Assembly (NCBI RefSeq): GCF_036850765.1
Contig: NC_089493.1
Coordinates: forward strand, 16,741,632-16,805,631
DNA: 64,000 bases
Origin: Saccopteryx bilineata
Lineage: Eukaryota > Chordata > Mammalia > Chiroptera > Emballonuridae
Direction: 5' to 3'
The stretch's first letter is position 1; every line of letters begins with the position of its first letter. The translations under genes were made by a program, and so were the position numbers. The notes beneath the pieces are model-generated. The model searched no databases. It had not been told where the DNA came from and saw only the letters and a program-made list of their open reading frames with translations. This document shows, piece after piece, positions 1 through 11,390 of the stretch.

Positions 1-57
1 GGAGTCTGTTTGTCTGCCTCTCTGCTTCTCACTTCGGAAAAATACAAAAATAAAAAG
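1..57 (+). mobile_element. 3' end of a complex bat SINE (type A), cut by window start
   Basis: The first bases (GGAGTCTGTTTGTCTGCC, then CTTCTCACTTCGGAAAAATA) match the 3' end of the long SINE seen complete at 62057-62456, which ends in GGGAGTCTGTCTGACTG and CTTCAGAAAAATACAAAA. The A-rich tail runs to about 57. The rest of the element lies outside the window. Confidence 0.8.
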
Positions 58-1688
58 TTGTTAGAAGTAATATGTTACAAATAATATGTATTTAAATTTT
101 GCATTTTATTAGAAATAACATAGAACTTATACTTTTAATAAGTCTCAGATTTTAATATACATTATTTTGTAAAGATTGCTATTCTTTACAAAAGAACAGA
201 TTAAAAATGAATAAACGTGAGGAGCCACACACATTAGACTTGAGATTCGACCAATAAATGATCAAAGAATCAACTAATGAATTCATAAATCAATGGTACA
301 ACAGGTGGTTGTCTCTGTCTCCCTCTTTCTCTTCCTCTTCTCTCTAACAAGCTTGAAGATAGCAAGTGTATATGAAAAATCACAGTTTGAATAAAGCATT
401 ATAAATGTGATGATCACTAGAAATATCTGAATTCTTACTCTTTTTAAACAATTGAAACAGCAAGTAGAAAGTCTCTAGAGTTTGTAAATCATGGCTTTTT
501 GCCCCAACGTGATACCCACTTTTTACACGTTGATACCATCTAGTGGGTCCTTTCCTATATTATTCATGTGAGTGATCCTGGGGAAAGATTGTTCCATGTG
601 CTTTAAAGATCTATGGTTTTGAGGTTTCAGTGAAAACCAAGAGGCAAAAGTTGAGTTCTTGTCACAGTGCCAAATGCTGGTAGGGCAAGACAGTCGTTCT
701 CACATCTCGGTTTTCTACTGTGGTGACCACAAGCCTTATCTTGTACACAGATGGTATTCCTGAAAATCATTTTCAGAGAGGCAGACCTGTCAACCTTCGT
801 CCTCTTGCTACATACAGGCTTTGTGCTCATTTGTTGAGTAGTCTGTGGCCTCTCCCAACTCAGGGACATACCTCCGTTCTATTTTCCTACAAATTGCCTG
901 GAGAGGGTTTTATTCTTTGTGTCGGGCCTCTATGTGTATTTCTTTCATCCTCTATTATTACCCACAGTAACATTTTAAAAGAAATGCTTTGAAGCAAACT
1001 GATAATAAAAGTTCAAGAGGACCTAACGGTCATCCTAACAGATATAGCTACAATTTTCCTTTTCTTCATGTGTAAAATCCTGGCTATGGACAAATTCAGA
1101 GTTACCCTGAAAGATCCTCAAATCATGTCACAGGCTCAATTAAATGTTTAGTTCCCATTATCAACAGTCTATGTTGTTAGGCTCTGCACACAAGACGTTA
1201 GAAATAAGTAGCAGGCTCAAACGCAAAGAGAATGTAGTGCAGATTGTCTGCTCTTATTGGTCATCCACTTCCCAAACTTCATTCTTCAAATGACACACCA
1301 CTGTCAACACTCACCTCAAACTCTTTTATTTCATGTTAAACACTCCTAATAGAAAGAGCATCTGAAGAGCATATTTAGTAGAAAATTGTTTTTGTGTCTT
1401 ATTTCTGAAAACAAGGAAAAAATAATTATTGTTTTCTAAATGTATAGACATGTAACTGGGTATAAAGAGTGAATCAGGAAGGTAATTAAGCATATCTTGA
1501 TGCACAAAACATACTATAAAGAGTAGCAATCTACAAAACTACTGGAAAGAAGGCATATCCAGCCTCAAAATTAAGATAGACAACTTGAGGTAATTAAGAC
1601 CAAAAACTGGAATCAGGACTAGAGACATCAACAGCCTGGGTGAGGAACAGGATGTCCACTCCTCTGATGTATTAAAGAAAGAGGAAAG
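58..1688. other. Unassigned AT-rich DNA
   Basis: No repeat family, RNA gene or protein-like reading frame was recognised. The open frames here are short (90 codons or fewer), overlap on both strands and have no familiar motif. Confidence 0.5.
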
Positions 1689-1717
1689 GTAATTGCTTTG
1701 GCAGCACATATACTAAA
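1689..1717 (+). pseudogene. Truncated U6 snRNA retropseudogene
   Basis: About 29 bases align to the 5' end of U6 spliceosomal RNA. The stretch GGCAGCACATATACTAAAA is identical to the U6 5' stem-loop region, and the preceding bases (GTAATTGCTTT) differ from the U6 start at only a few positions. The rest of U6 is missing: the match runs straight into an A/G-rich stretch. Such 5' pieces are a common by-product of L1 reverse transcription, either as truncations or as U6-to-other-RNA template switches. It cannot encode functional U6, since the ACAGAGA region and the 3' oligo-U end are absent. Confidence 0.75.
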
Positions 1718-2369
1718 AAAGAAGAAAAGTACTTCTCAAGAGAGAGATGATTAGACCAAAAGACAAAGTTTGAAGAAAGGCTGGGAAAAGTTTTAGACCT
1801 AATATAACCTGAAATTCTGACCTAGAGCAAATTCTTGTTGAAGGAGGTGGAAGAATAAAGAGTTTAAGGAATGAGCTCTTCACAAAGACCCTCTATCAGT
1901 CAGAGTTCACCAGAGACACAGAACCAAGAGAAGAGGAGAAATTTCAAAGCATTGACTTCTGTGATATTGTGGGCTGGCAAGCTCCAAATTTTTAGATCAA
2001 GACACAAGGATGGAAATGCTTGGTATATGTAAAGTGTAGTACTAACAGTGGTTTCAGAAATCCACAGGGGCCTTTGGGATATATCCCTCATGGATAAAGG
2101 GGAAATATTCTACTTCTCATCAAAAAGAAACTTAAAACAAATTGAAAAATCATTCTCATAGTGTCCTACAGTTTCATAATTACAACAGGCAAATCTATGC
2201 AATGAATTACATGTATATAAAACATTTCCATCATTCCAGAAATATTTATTTTTTCCCCTCCTAGTCTATCACTTACCCCCAGGAAACTGCTGTGCTGATG
2301 TCTTTCCTCTTTCCTCATAAGGTAGAAATTAATATAAATGGAATCATATGTACTTAAACTTTTTTACCT
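1718..2369. other. Unassigned, with a possible old repeat at about 1890-2010
   Basis: The stretch around 1895-1925 (CAGAGTTCACCAGAGACACA, then GAACCAAGA) and GTGGGCTGGCAAGCTCCAAA further on resemble an old, common eutherian repeat that I could not name. Nothing else was recognised. Confidence 0.3.
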
Positions 2370-2575
2370 CTTTACGTTTGCCTAATGTTTCTGAGGTTTC
2401 TCATTGTTGTATAGATCAATAGTTTCTTCCCTTCTATTACTGGGTAGTGTTCCATTGCATGAATATCCCAGCTTTGTTTACCTGGTGTCCCATTAATGTA
2501 TATTTGGGTTGTTCTCAGTCAGAGACTAATATGAAAAAGCTGCTATGAACAAGTTTAACTTTATAAGAAATTGGC
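2370..2575 (-). mobile_element. Old L1 3'-region fragment, antisense
   Basis: The order of phrases (TTCTGAGGTTTCTCATTGTT, then ACTGGGTAGTGTTCCATTGC, then TATTTGGGTTGTTCTCAG) matches the antisense 3' region of mammalian L1 elements and is heavily diverged. No reading frame survives. Confidence 0.6.
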
Positions 2576-3160
2576 CAACTTCCAAAGCAGTTAGAAACAT
2601 ACATGTAGGTATTACAAATATTAGGTGTGAGAGAAAGAGAGAAATCAAAGATGATTTCAAAGTTTTAGGTGTCACTAAATAGAAATATAAAATTGTCATT
2701 TACTTTTTTGGTAGAATATTTGAAGTAGAAAAGATTTGTTTTATTTTTCAAAAGTTAACTTGAAATTCTTAAAGGACATTTGAGCAAAGATCTGGAAGAG
2801 GCAGTGGTATGTGTGTATCTACAGTTCTGAGATGTCAAAACTGGAGTTCCAGAGCCATCATCACAAAGACTAATAGATGCAAAGATTTGAAAAACATATG
2901 CTTTATGGGGTAAATACATATGAGTTGCAAGCTCTAGTGTATACACAAGGACCATATCAGTAAAATACAAACAAAAAAAATCTTACTGAACAGGGTTATC
3001 AGAGGCCTGGGAAATTAGATGAAAAAACTTAAAAAGAGAGAATGTAGACAAGGGTTTCAAGAACTGAGTTCAAGGGCAATTCAACGATGAGAGATTTAGG
3101 AGATGAGAAAGAGTAGCCAAGTGACTGAGGAAAAAAAATATCCCGAAATACTACAGAAAA
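2576..3160 (-). mobile_element. L2 LINE fragment, antisense
   Basis: Several phrases follow the reverse complement of the ancient L2 LINE in the right order: GTGTGAGAGAAAGAGAGAAA with ATCAAAGATGA at about 2626-2655, AACTGGAGTTCCAGA near 2840, ACAAGGGTTTCAAGAACTGA near 3050, and ATGAGAAAGAGTAGCC near 3103. Divergence is high, as expected for an element that amplified before the eutherian radiation. Confidence 0.7.
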
Positions 3161-3474
3161 TGTGGGAATGCTTTGTGCTCTGAAGCCAAGTATGGTCAGT
3201 GGTATTACTGGCCTGTTTGTATTCTCATCCTTTCCCATGGAACTTTGAGTTTACTCTGATTGAAGGGGTGGGATCTGTTTTTCCACGTCTTGGATTTGGT
3301 TTGGCCTGTAGAAAGAAGCGAGGAAGTAAGTGGGTCATTCCCAGGCCTCCTGAGGATTTGCGTGTCTCTATGTACACATTGGCATATGTGCCTTTGCCAG
3401 GAGAATGGCTCAAGTGCCCTTCTTGTTCCCAAATGAGAAAGATGTGAAGTAAAGCTTCTCAGCCTCCATCTTTA
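3161..3474. other. Unassigned, somewhat GC-richer stretch
   Basis: GC is higher than in the flanks. Overlapping short frames exist on both strands but show no protein motif. A decayed DNA transposon or LTR is possible. No family was recognised. Confidence 0.3.
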
Positions 3475-3690
3475 CATAGTCATTATCTCTCTGTGTGTTT
3501 GTGTCCTTCCTTCCTCTTATACGAACGTCAGTCATTAGATTCAGGACCCACTCTAAGCACGGGAAGATATCTTGAGATAATTAAATTAATTACATCTGCA
3601 TGAGCTCAATTTCCAAATAAGGTCACATACACACAAATCAAGAGTTAGGAGTTGGCCCTATTTTTTAAGGGGTACAACTCGGTCTGCTCT
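3475..3690 (-). mobile_element. MLT1-like MaLR LTR fragment, antisense
   Basis: The series TGTCCTTCCTTCCTCTTATA, CAGTCATTAGATTCAGGACC, AATTACATCTGCAT, TTTCCAAATAAGGTCACATA and GGGGTACAACTC matches an antisense MLT1-type LTR from its middle to its 5' end. Only part of the LTR is present. Confidence 0.6.
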
Positions 3691-4883
3691 ATTGTGTTAA
3701 TGTGTCTAATGCTCTAATTGTGTTTCTGTCCACTTAAATATATATATTTTTCAAGTAAGAAGCTCTATTTATTCACATTTCAATATCAAATGTTCAATGA
3801 TTGTCTGGGAATTAATAATTACTTATTAAATATATTCTAAAGTATTTAATTCAAAGACATAGTAACTACTATATTTCCTTTATAAATAATAGCTTATAAT
3901 GTAACATCGGGAATGCGTTTTATTGTTATGGTTTTACTACTTAAATCTACTACTTTTAATTACTTGTATGGTATCTTTTTTTTTCTCTTTCTGTCTGTCT
4001 CTCATTCTCAGTCTTTTGGAGTACATATTAAAAAAATCTTGTCAAAGTCAGTTATGATCTTCAATATGAATGGAAACAATAAATAAAAATAATTACCTGT
4101 AATGTCTAATAATGACTTGCACTTTTATCCGAACAGTAATCATTAACTCACATTACAAAGAACCAAGCATCATGGTGTCTCTTTCATTAAACCTCCATTG
4201 TCTGAAAACATAGTGTTTGCTGTGCTCTGTTGATCTATTCCCTCTCTCTTCTGAAAAGTTCTGTTTCTTTTTAGAGAGGATAATAGTGAGTTTTTTGTAA
4301 CATGCAGTTCCTGTTTAGGTAATTATTCTGTCTGGAAAAAATATAATAGATTATTCACAAAAGCGAGTCCACACAATGCGTTTTACTATGGAAATCAAGT
4401 CTCGGGAAAATGGTAGAGCTGAAGGCAGAAATGAACACTTCTGTCTCTACCTAGTTTTCTGCTACATTTCAGAGACCTAGCCCATGAAATCAGTTAAGGA
4501 AAATTGGAACAAAACTATATGATGGAAAATGTTTATAGTCTACCATAAGTGAAACAAAATGAGTAGGGGGTAAATTAATAAATTACATCTTTTATTACAA
4601 TGCATGGTTACCTCTTGTCTAAGATGAATATATGTATGTGATGATTTACCTAGAAATATGTTTTACCAGCATAAAATAAAATAAAAGCAAAGTAAAATAA
4701 TATAAAAATTGTTTTTCTATTCTATATGAAATTTTCTTCTAATTCTGTAAAATACTTACTAAATTCTAAACCTAAAAGTCCTTTCCAAAATGATGAATGT
4801 ATGTATATGGATATATATATATATAATATTTATTGAATATCTCAATTACTTTAAAGATTATGGATTGCTTTAGAAAGTTTCTT

Positions 4884-4884
<1 letters not shown>
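3691..4884. other. Unassigned AT-rich DNA
   Basis: No element or gene was recognised. Short TA runs occur near 4806-4824. Confidence 0.5.
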
Positions 4885-4919
<35 letters not shown>

Positions 4920-4955
4920 TTTATATATTTTAATATATATATTAAATATATATAA
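4885..4955. repeat. (TA)n microsatellite and AT-rich run
   Basis: A TA dinucleotide run of roughly 28 bases starts near 4887 and degenerates into ATTTTAATATATATATTAAA-like sequence. It abuts the tail side of the SINE at 4956-5080, so it may have grown from that tail. Confidence 0.8.
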
Positions 4956-5080
4956 TAGAGGCAACAAGAGAGAGACAGAAGCATCAAACTGTTTCTGTGT
5001 TTGCCCTGACCAGGGATTGAACCTACAACCTTGTTTTGGGATGACTCTCTAACCGTTTGGGCTAACTGATTGAGCTAAAC
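4956..5080 (-). mobile_element. Old tRNA-derived bat SINE (type D, VES-like)
   Basis: Read on the minus strand, a tRNA-like head (GTTTAGCTCAATCAGTTAGC) is followed by a box-B-like GGTTCAATCCC and CAGGGCAAACACAG. This is the pattern of a simple tRNA-SINE. It is diverged and its 3' end merges with the AT run. Confidence 0.7.
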
Positions 5081-5249
5081 AAATGATATTCTTTACAGAG
5101 GAAGAAAATGTTAAAAATTAGAGGCATTAGACAGGTTCTTTGTGTTTTAAAATCTATTATTGTAAGTAATAGTTTAAAATTTTTAATTTGATATGCATAA
5201 GTCATAGATTGATAATAAAGCAGTATTTATTCTGAATTTATATAATTTT

Positions 5250-6195
5250 AGTTTTTTATTTGAAAATAATTGTAGAGTCACAAGAAATTGAAAAAAATAG
5301 CACAGTGAATTTTTTTTCTCTTTTATTCAACTTCTTTCAATGATAATGTTATAGAACCATAATCCTTGCCAAAACCAGGAGCTTGATATTTGTACAGTAC
5401 TGATGACTACACTGCAGACTTTATTTTGACTTTACCAGTTTTTAAATGAAAAATTATTTTATTTTGCTTACAAATCTGTGGAATTTTATCATATGTTTAG
5501 ATTTGTGTAAGTACCACTCAATCAGGATACGAATGTGTTCCATTACCACGAAAAAGCCATTTATGCCACACCTTTATAGGGATAATCTCTAGTTTCCCAA
5601 CACTTAGTAACCACAGATTTATTTTCCATCAATAGAATTTTACTTCAAAATTATTATACAGATTGAATCCTCTAGAATACGTTTTGAGAACGGCTTTTTT
5701 ACCTAGTGAAATGTCCTTGTGATCTAAACAAGTTGTTTTGTATCATCATTTCATTTCTTTTAAAGCTAATTCTATTCTATTGTATGAAAATGTCACAACT
5801 TATTTCACCATTCACCAATTAAAGCTTATTGGGCTTGTTTTCAGTTTTGGCTATTATAAACAAGACTGAATAGAACACTCATGTGCAGGTTTAGTGTAGA
5901 AATAAATTTTCATTTCTCTAGAGTAAAAACCCAAAAGTGTGATTGCTGGGTTGTATGTTTAGCTTTATAAGAAAAGTCTACAGTTTTTTTTCCATTGAAT
6001 GACATGTTTAGCATTTTTAAAAACTGCCAAATAACATAGCCATTTGATATTACCACCAGCAATGTATGGGAGTCACACATCCTTACCAGCAGCTGATATT
6101 ATCTTTATTTTTTATTTTTGCCATCTAATGTGCTCATAGTAGTATCTCCTCATGTCTTTACTTTGTTTCTCTATAATGAGCAATGATGTTGCTCA
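5250..6195 (-). mobile_element. Old L1 3' UTR, antisense
   Basis: The long collinear match to the antisense 3' region of old mammalian L1 includes AAAACCAGGAGCTTGATATT, GGAATTTTATCATATGTTTA, TTTTGGCTATTATAAACAAG, GTGTGATTGCTGGGTTGTAT, TTTAAAAACTGCCAAAT and TATTACCACCAGCAATGTAT. It is non-coding and diverged, which points to an L1M-age insertion. Confidence 0.75.
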
Positions 6196-6200
6196 TTATA

Positions 6201-6580
6201 TTTTCTTTTTTCTTTTTTGTATTTTTATGAAGTGAGAAGCAGGAAAGCAGTGCACCCAACTCCTGCATGCGCCTAACCAGGATCCACCCTGCAAACCACT
6301 AGGGGGCAATACTCTGCCCATCTGAGGCATTGCTTCATTGCAACGGGAGCCATTTTAGCACCTGAGGTGGAGGCCATGGAGCCATCCTCAGCACCTGGGC
6401 CAACTTTGCTCCAATGGATCCTTGGCTGTGGGAGGGAAAGAGAGAGATAAAGGGAAAGGAGAGGGGGGGAGGGTGTAGAAGCAGATGGATGTTTCTCCTG
6501 TGTGCCCTGGCTTGGAATTGAACCCAGAACTTCCATATATGGGGCTGTCACTCTGCCACTGAACCAACCAGCCAGGGCCA
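6201..6580 (-). mobile_element. Complex bat SINE (type A)
   Basis: Full-length copy read on the minus strand. The head GGCCCTGGCTGGTTGGTTCA ends at 6580, followed by box-B-like GGTTCAATTCC, the body (CTCCAATGG, AGCCAAGGATCC, GGTGCTGAGGATGGCTCC) and the 3' CGCATGCAGGAG. The T-rich stretch at 6201-6225 is its A tail on the other strand. It is more diverged than the copies at 30131, 58679 and 62057, so it is probably older. Confidence 0.85.
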
Positions 6581-7944
6581 GCTTGGACATAGTTTTATGT
6601 GCTAAGTTGAAATCTGTATAACATCTATGGTAAAGTGTCATTCTAATAATCTTGCCCATTTTCCAGTAGTGGAGTTTAGAGAGTGTTTGTTTGTTTGTTT
6701 ATTATTTTACATATTCTGAATTGAAGTGGTACTTTGTCAGTTATGTGATTTATAAATATTTATTCCTAGTTTTTAGCCTATATTTTATTCTTTTTAACAC
6801 AGTTAGTTGTTTGCAGAACAAAAAGTTAAGTCTCAGTGTATTCTACCAAATTCATTGAACTTTAAAGTAGATATTTGATTAAGAATATGTGTATTTAATT
6901 ATTGCATTTGTGTGTATGTGTTTGTACCTGTGTGTATATCATTTTTAGAAACACAATAAATAAATATAGAAACCTTAAGGAAACTAAAGGCCATTTGTAG
7001 AGTTTTGAAATATTATGAAAAATTACTCATTTTTATATGCAGTCTGCTTACAAGGGAACTTAAGCATGTTGGCTAATACATTGTAGCAATATCTTTGATA
7101 TATGTGTGTAGCATTTTGCCCTTTAATTACTGACTTTTTCAGCTAACTGGTTTTAGGTATTAAAAAACATTTATACCAATTTTTCTCTAAAAGAAAAGGC
7201 AATTTTCTCCTGACAAATTATTTTAAGATACTGTACTTTATAACTAATTATAACATAAATCAGCACTGTTTAATTTATGCAGTGTCACCCAATAGAAAAA
7301 TGTTTTTGAGGGCTGAATGAGCAATAAAAAATAGCTACTTATAAAGGAAACATCATCAAACACATTTACCTTTAGTCAGGATTCTTTAGCAAGAACTTCC
7401 AAATAAACTATGCTTTACCTACAGGCCTCAAATTTTGTGAGGCACTATTATATTTAAGGGTGAGCAATTTTGGAGAAAATAGCCAAATAGGTTAGTGAAG
7501 GAAAGATCTAGAGTATTGTTTATTATAGCATGTCCCAATTACAGAAGCAGGACATTTCAAGAACAATTCAATAAATTCAGAATAATGAAATCATTGTGCC
7601 TAGATTCACAGTAAGAACTAAATGGGCCATACTTTCCTCATTTTGTATGCAATCATTTAATTTTCTAAAGTTAAAAAAACTGTAAAAGTGATTTTAAAAT
7701 ACCACATAATTATATTGTTGATAATTAATGGAATTATGTGAATTTTGTTTACATCTGATGTTGTCTTCTCTAACATCATATAATTTTAGACACAGGAATT
7801 TCTTAAATTTAGATCTCAGAGATTCATATCAAACTAAGAGCAGAAGCATAGCATATATATGAGGATCAAAGATTTGTTGTATTAAATGACTAGTCAATCC
7901 AAGATCAGGAAGTTTTATGATATCTCGGTAAACAGCACATCATC
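6581..7944. other. Unassigned AT-rich DNA
   Basis: A short (GTTT)n run occurs near 6686-6701. No gene, RNA or repeat family was recognised. Confidence 0.5.
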
Positions 7945-8040
7945 CGGGCAAATTAGTTAGTGACCTTGTGGCTCCAATCATCTAAAATGGGAAGAATAGC
8001 AATATCTATTTCCTTTAGTTATTTTGAGGATTATATTGTC
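7945..8040 (+). mobile_element. MIR SINE fragment
   Basis: AGTTAGTGACCTTGTGG, then TCATCTAAAATGGGAAGAAT, then ATTTTGAGGATTATA follow the MIR order (gaccttgggca, then catctgtaaaatgggg, then ttgtgaggatta). It is heavily diverged, as normal for MIR. Confidence 0.6.
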
Positions 8041-9594
8041 CAAATGTAAAACATTTGGAAAAATACCTATGAGGAAGTATTACACAAAAATGAATGGCTG
8101 TAACTATTATCTCAAAGCATCACATTATAATGTTGAAGATTTATTCATCAGAACATTTCAGGAACCTGGCGGCCTTCTACGTCATTTATATCAGGAGAAA
8201 TGTTGCCATTAATTACATTAAAGTACTTTCACAATATACAAGTTAGGAGCAGCTGTTTATATATACTCTTATATCTACATCTTACACAATATTCAGGCAC
8301 TATTCATACAGAAGTTAGAACAAACAAGCAAGGTTGGGGAAGAAGGACCATGGGACTGGTGGTCAGAAACCATAGAGTGACTACAGGCATTTGAATTAAG
8401 ATAGAATGTGATTTTACTAAATGGCATACCCTGTTGTGCCTCAGGGTCCATAACTGCACACTTGAAACAGTAAAGAATAAATGGAGTAAAACAGCAAAGA
8501 ATATCAGAACATAAGTTGAGACTCACCTCTATTACTGAGAGAATGTATATTTCTCTGGAATTAGCAGTTTCTACGTCTCTGTAATAATGTGGATCTAAGT
8601 TTGTGGAGCATTAAATTTATATGACTTGGGATCCTCTTTACAGAAATTCAACAGGAAAATCAGTAAATGTACAGAGAGTCATTGACTACAAAAGAAAAGG
8701 GTGACTTGAGGACACGCAGAAGAAGGAGCAGGAAAGGCAAATTAAGCAGGATGTAGAGGGTCTTATATAGAGTGGGACACTTGAAATCATCTCAACAAAT
8801 TAATTAAAATTATAAAAAGAGAGACACTGGATCAGAATCAAGTATCCCAAGTCAGAGAGTTCTACAAACTTTGTTGACAAGACTTCATACAGGAATGGAG
8901 ATTACCAGTGTGGAGAATTGCCTAAAGTAACTTGAGTGACAGATTACACAAGAATTTTAATGTTGAAGGATTTGGAACAGCGTGGCAAGCTTGGGGCGTA
9001 AGATCAGGGATGCTTAGAGATTGGACCAGGAATGTACTGCCTTGGGGGGCCGAGCGCCCTCTCTCTGTGATCCCTCTCACCTTCAGAGATGCACCTGGAC
9101 TCCTTATTTGGGCTCCTTAGAATCTCCTACACTTGATTTAAGGTCTGCTCTCACTGCTTGCAGTTTTTAACCTTCAAAAAAGGGATTCTTCATTTTCATT
9201 TTATACTGTATTCTACAAATTATGTAGCTGCTTCTGTCTCTAGAAGTATGAAATACTAGGCAAGGTTGAAAAACTTCAGTTATTATGACAGAGATCCACT
9301 GAACAAGTCGATACAAATATAGAACTGAAAATGAAAGTTATATTTTTTGAGCTGGCCTATGATTCTTAATTTGTATACTCTGAGCGAATTTCTTGAATGT
9401 ACTCCAATCAGCATAGTAGCCTTGTTTCAGTATTTAAAATAAGGTTTAAGTGCAAAACATAAAGTATGACAGACAACAAAATAGCATTTTTGGCATCTAA
9501 CCCTTGCAACTTCTCCATCAGCAATCGCAATTGAAATCCATGAAGATGGAGTACCTATTAATAACTTACAGTATAGTGTTTACCAAAACGAAAA
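8041..9594. other. Unassigned; mostly unique-looking DNA
   Basis: No family was recognised. The interval 8960-9120 is GC-richer (CCTTGGGGGGCCGAGCGCCC) and could be the relic of an LTR or a processed transcript, but no motif supports either reading. Confidence 0.4.
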
Positions 9595-9768
9595 CAGGGT
9601 GGGCTGAGTAGAAAAGAATAAAGGGGGCTTCAGTGGTGATGGAAAGAGACCTGATTTTTGGGGGGAGGTGAACACACAATACAAGAAACAGATGATGTAT
9701 TATAGAATTGTACACCTGAAACATGTATAACCAATGTCAGCCCAATAAGTTCAATTAAAAAAAACTTC
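9595..9768 (+). mobile_element. L1 3' end with A tail
   Basis: CAGATGATGTATTATAGAAT, then TGTACACCTGAAACATGTAT, then AACCAATGTCAGCCCAATAA, followed by AATTAAAAAAAA, is the typical 3' terminus of laurasiatherian L1 elements. Only the last part of the 3' UTR is present, so this is a 5'-truncated insertion. Confidence 0.8.
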
Positions 9769-9984
9769 CTGGTAATACATACAGAATCCAGTGGGTGATG
9801 CCACCATTTACTCTCCCATGCCTGCTGGGCTCCTGTGATACAAGTCAATGCACTTACTCTGTTTTGCTTTTTTACTGTCATGTCAAAAATAACTAAATTA
9901 ATTGTTTACTACACTCTGCAATTTATTCAGTAACCACTAATCCTTCTCTGCCCCAAAGACATGCAGATAGGACTAAAATTTTGT

Positions 9985-10205
9985 TGAATAAATATTATAG
10001 TTGACATGAATTGGTATAGAACAGTTTCACACATGAAGAGGGACAAATGTAGGTGACAGAAAATGATTTGACTTAGGGTGATGGGTACACAACACAATTA
10101 ACAGTTGAAATGTTTACCTGAAACCTATGTATTCTTATTGGTCAATGTCACCTCATTCAATTTAATTTTCTAAATAGAAAGAAAAGAAAAAAGAAAGGAA
10201 ATGGT
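9985..10205 (+). mobile_element. Second L1 3' end
   Basis: GGGTGATGGGTACACAACAC, GAAATGTTTACCTGAAACCT and TTGGTCAATGTCACCTCATT follow the same 3' terminal pattern as 9595-9768, more diverged, with an A/G-rich tail. Confidence 0.7.
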
Positions 10206-10974
10206 TTTACATAAATAACACTTTTTAAAGTACAGGTAAGAAACTACACACATTAGAAGAGTGTCACAGAAAAAGCAAAGATCTTGTAGGCCATGCAATG
10301 AACTGCCCAGAGGAATTTACCATTATTACCATTAATGGTTTGTGTGTGTATTTGTATTTGTGTGTGTGTGTGTGTGTGTTTAAAGGAGAGAATTAGTGAC
10401 ATAATTCTAAGACATCAGTAAAATTCAGATACATCTATTTCTTGGTTTTTCAAATTTAAACATTATTTATTGGGTCTCAGTAAGAAGGATAATAAACTAG
10501 CTCATTTCCTTATTTCCCTCACCTTTTTGCTTTCTCTTGCCTCCTAATTTCTATTGTGTACAAGATAAGGGCCCATTCTAAACCTGACTAGCTCAGGGGA
10601 GGCCTAAGTGGTGGACCTTAAAGCTCAGAGAACCAAAGTAACCACATAGGATGGTCTGAAATGAAAATTTACTAACTAAAAGTAGACATGTTATAGTCCA
10701 TTAATCTTCCTTGACAAAGGTCAATTTTTACCTTAACTGAGCCTATTTATTGTTATTTGTTCATCTACAAATCTCCTCTTCCCAGACCCCTTAGAGTACA
10801 ACCTCTCTTCAGAGCATGAGACCACAGACTCATCTCTGTTGAGCAAATGAGTCTGTAAAATTTGTCATTTTTGAGTTTGCTCACTTTTAGTATTAAAAAA
10901 TGGCATTGGGCAGCACCAGGTATGTGATCTGTGAAATTGCAAACTAACTCCTTGCTTGGGAAGGACAGTCGTTA
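10206..10974. other. Unassigned, containing a (TG)n microsatellite at 10340-10380
   Basis: The TG repeat at 10340-10380 is interrupted by TATTTGTATT. Nothing else was identified. Confidence 0.5.
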
Positions 10975-11390
10975 TGTTAATGTTGCTGGAGGAGAGGTTT
11001 TGGCACCAGAAAAGTTTTTAAAAGGAGGGAGAAGGAGAAGCAGAAAGAAACCAAGATGGCAGGAAAAGAGAGAGAAGCCGGTACTGCAGAGTAAGAAGCC
11101 ATGTTGGCAGATGGGGAACCGGAGGTGAGTGGCTTTGGGACTGGTGGGGCCTTTGATTCTAGGAAAAACCAGAGAGATTCTCCTGGTTGTGGAACCAGAA
11201 AATGTGTCAGTAGCTTTGTGAGCTCTGAGTGAGTGAAAGGGAAGTGTTTTTCCCTGTGTGTTTCTCGTTGGCCAGTACGAGACTTGAATAAAGGAATGGC
11301 CCACCAGTTTTTGGCTCCACAGTTTCTTTACTGTCTATCTGAACCTAATGGGAGCCTGCATGTGAATGGCCTCATGGCGACTGCTGACCA
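10975..11390 (+). mobile_element. Probable solo LTR of an endogenous retrovirus
   Basis: The stretch is GC-richer than its surroundings and shows an LTR-like order: a purine-rich U3 with GAAACCAAGATGGCAGG; a TAAAAGG-like TATA candidate near 11020; a polyadenylation signal AATAAA at about 11287; then a U5-like segment (TGGCTCCACAGTTTCTTTAC, then GAACCTAATGGGAGCCTGCA) ending at GCTGACCA. Nothing resembling gag, pol or env lies on either side, so it would be a solo LTR left by recombination. The exact 5' edge (TG) and a target duplication could not be fixed. Family not recognised. Confidence 0.5.
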
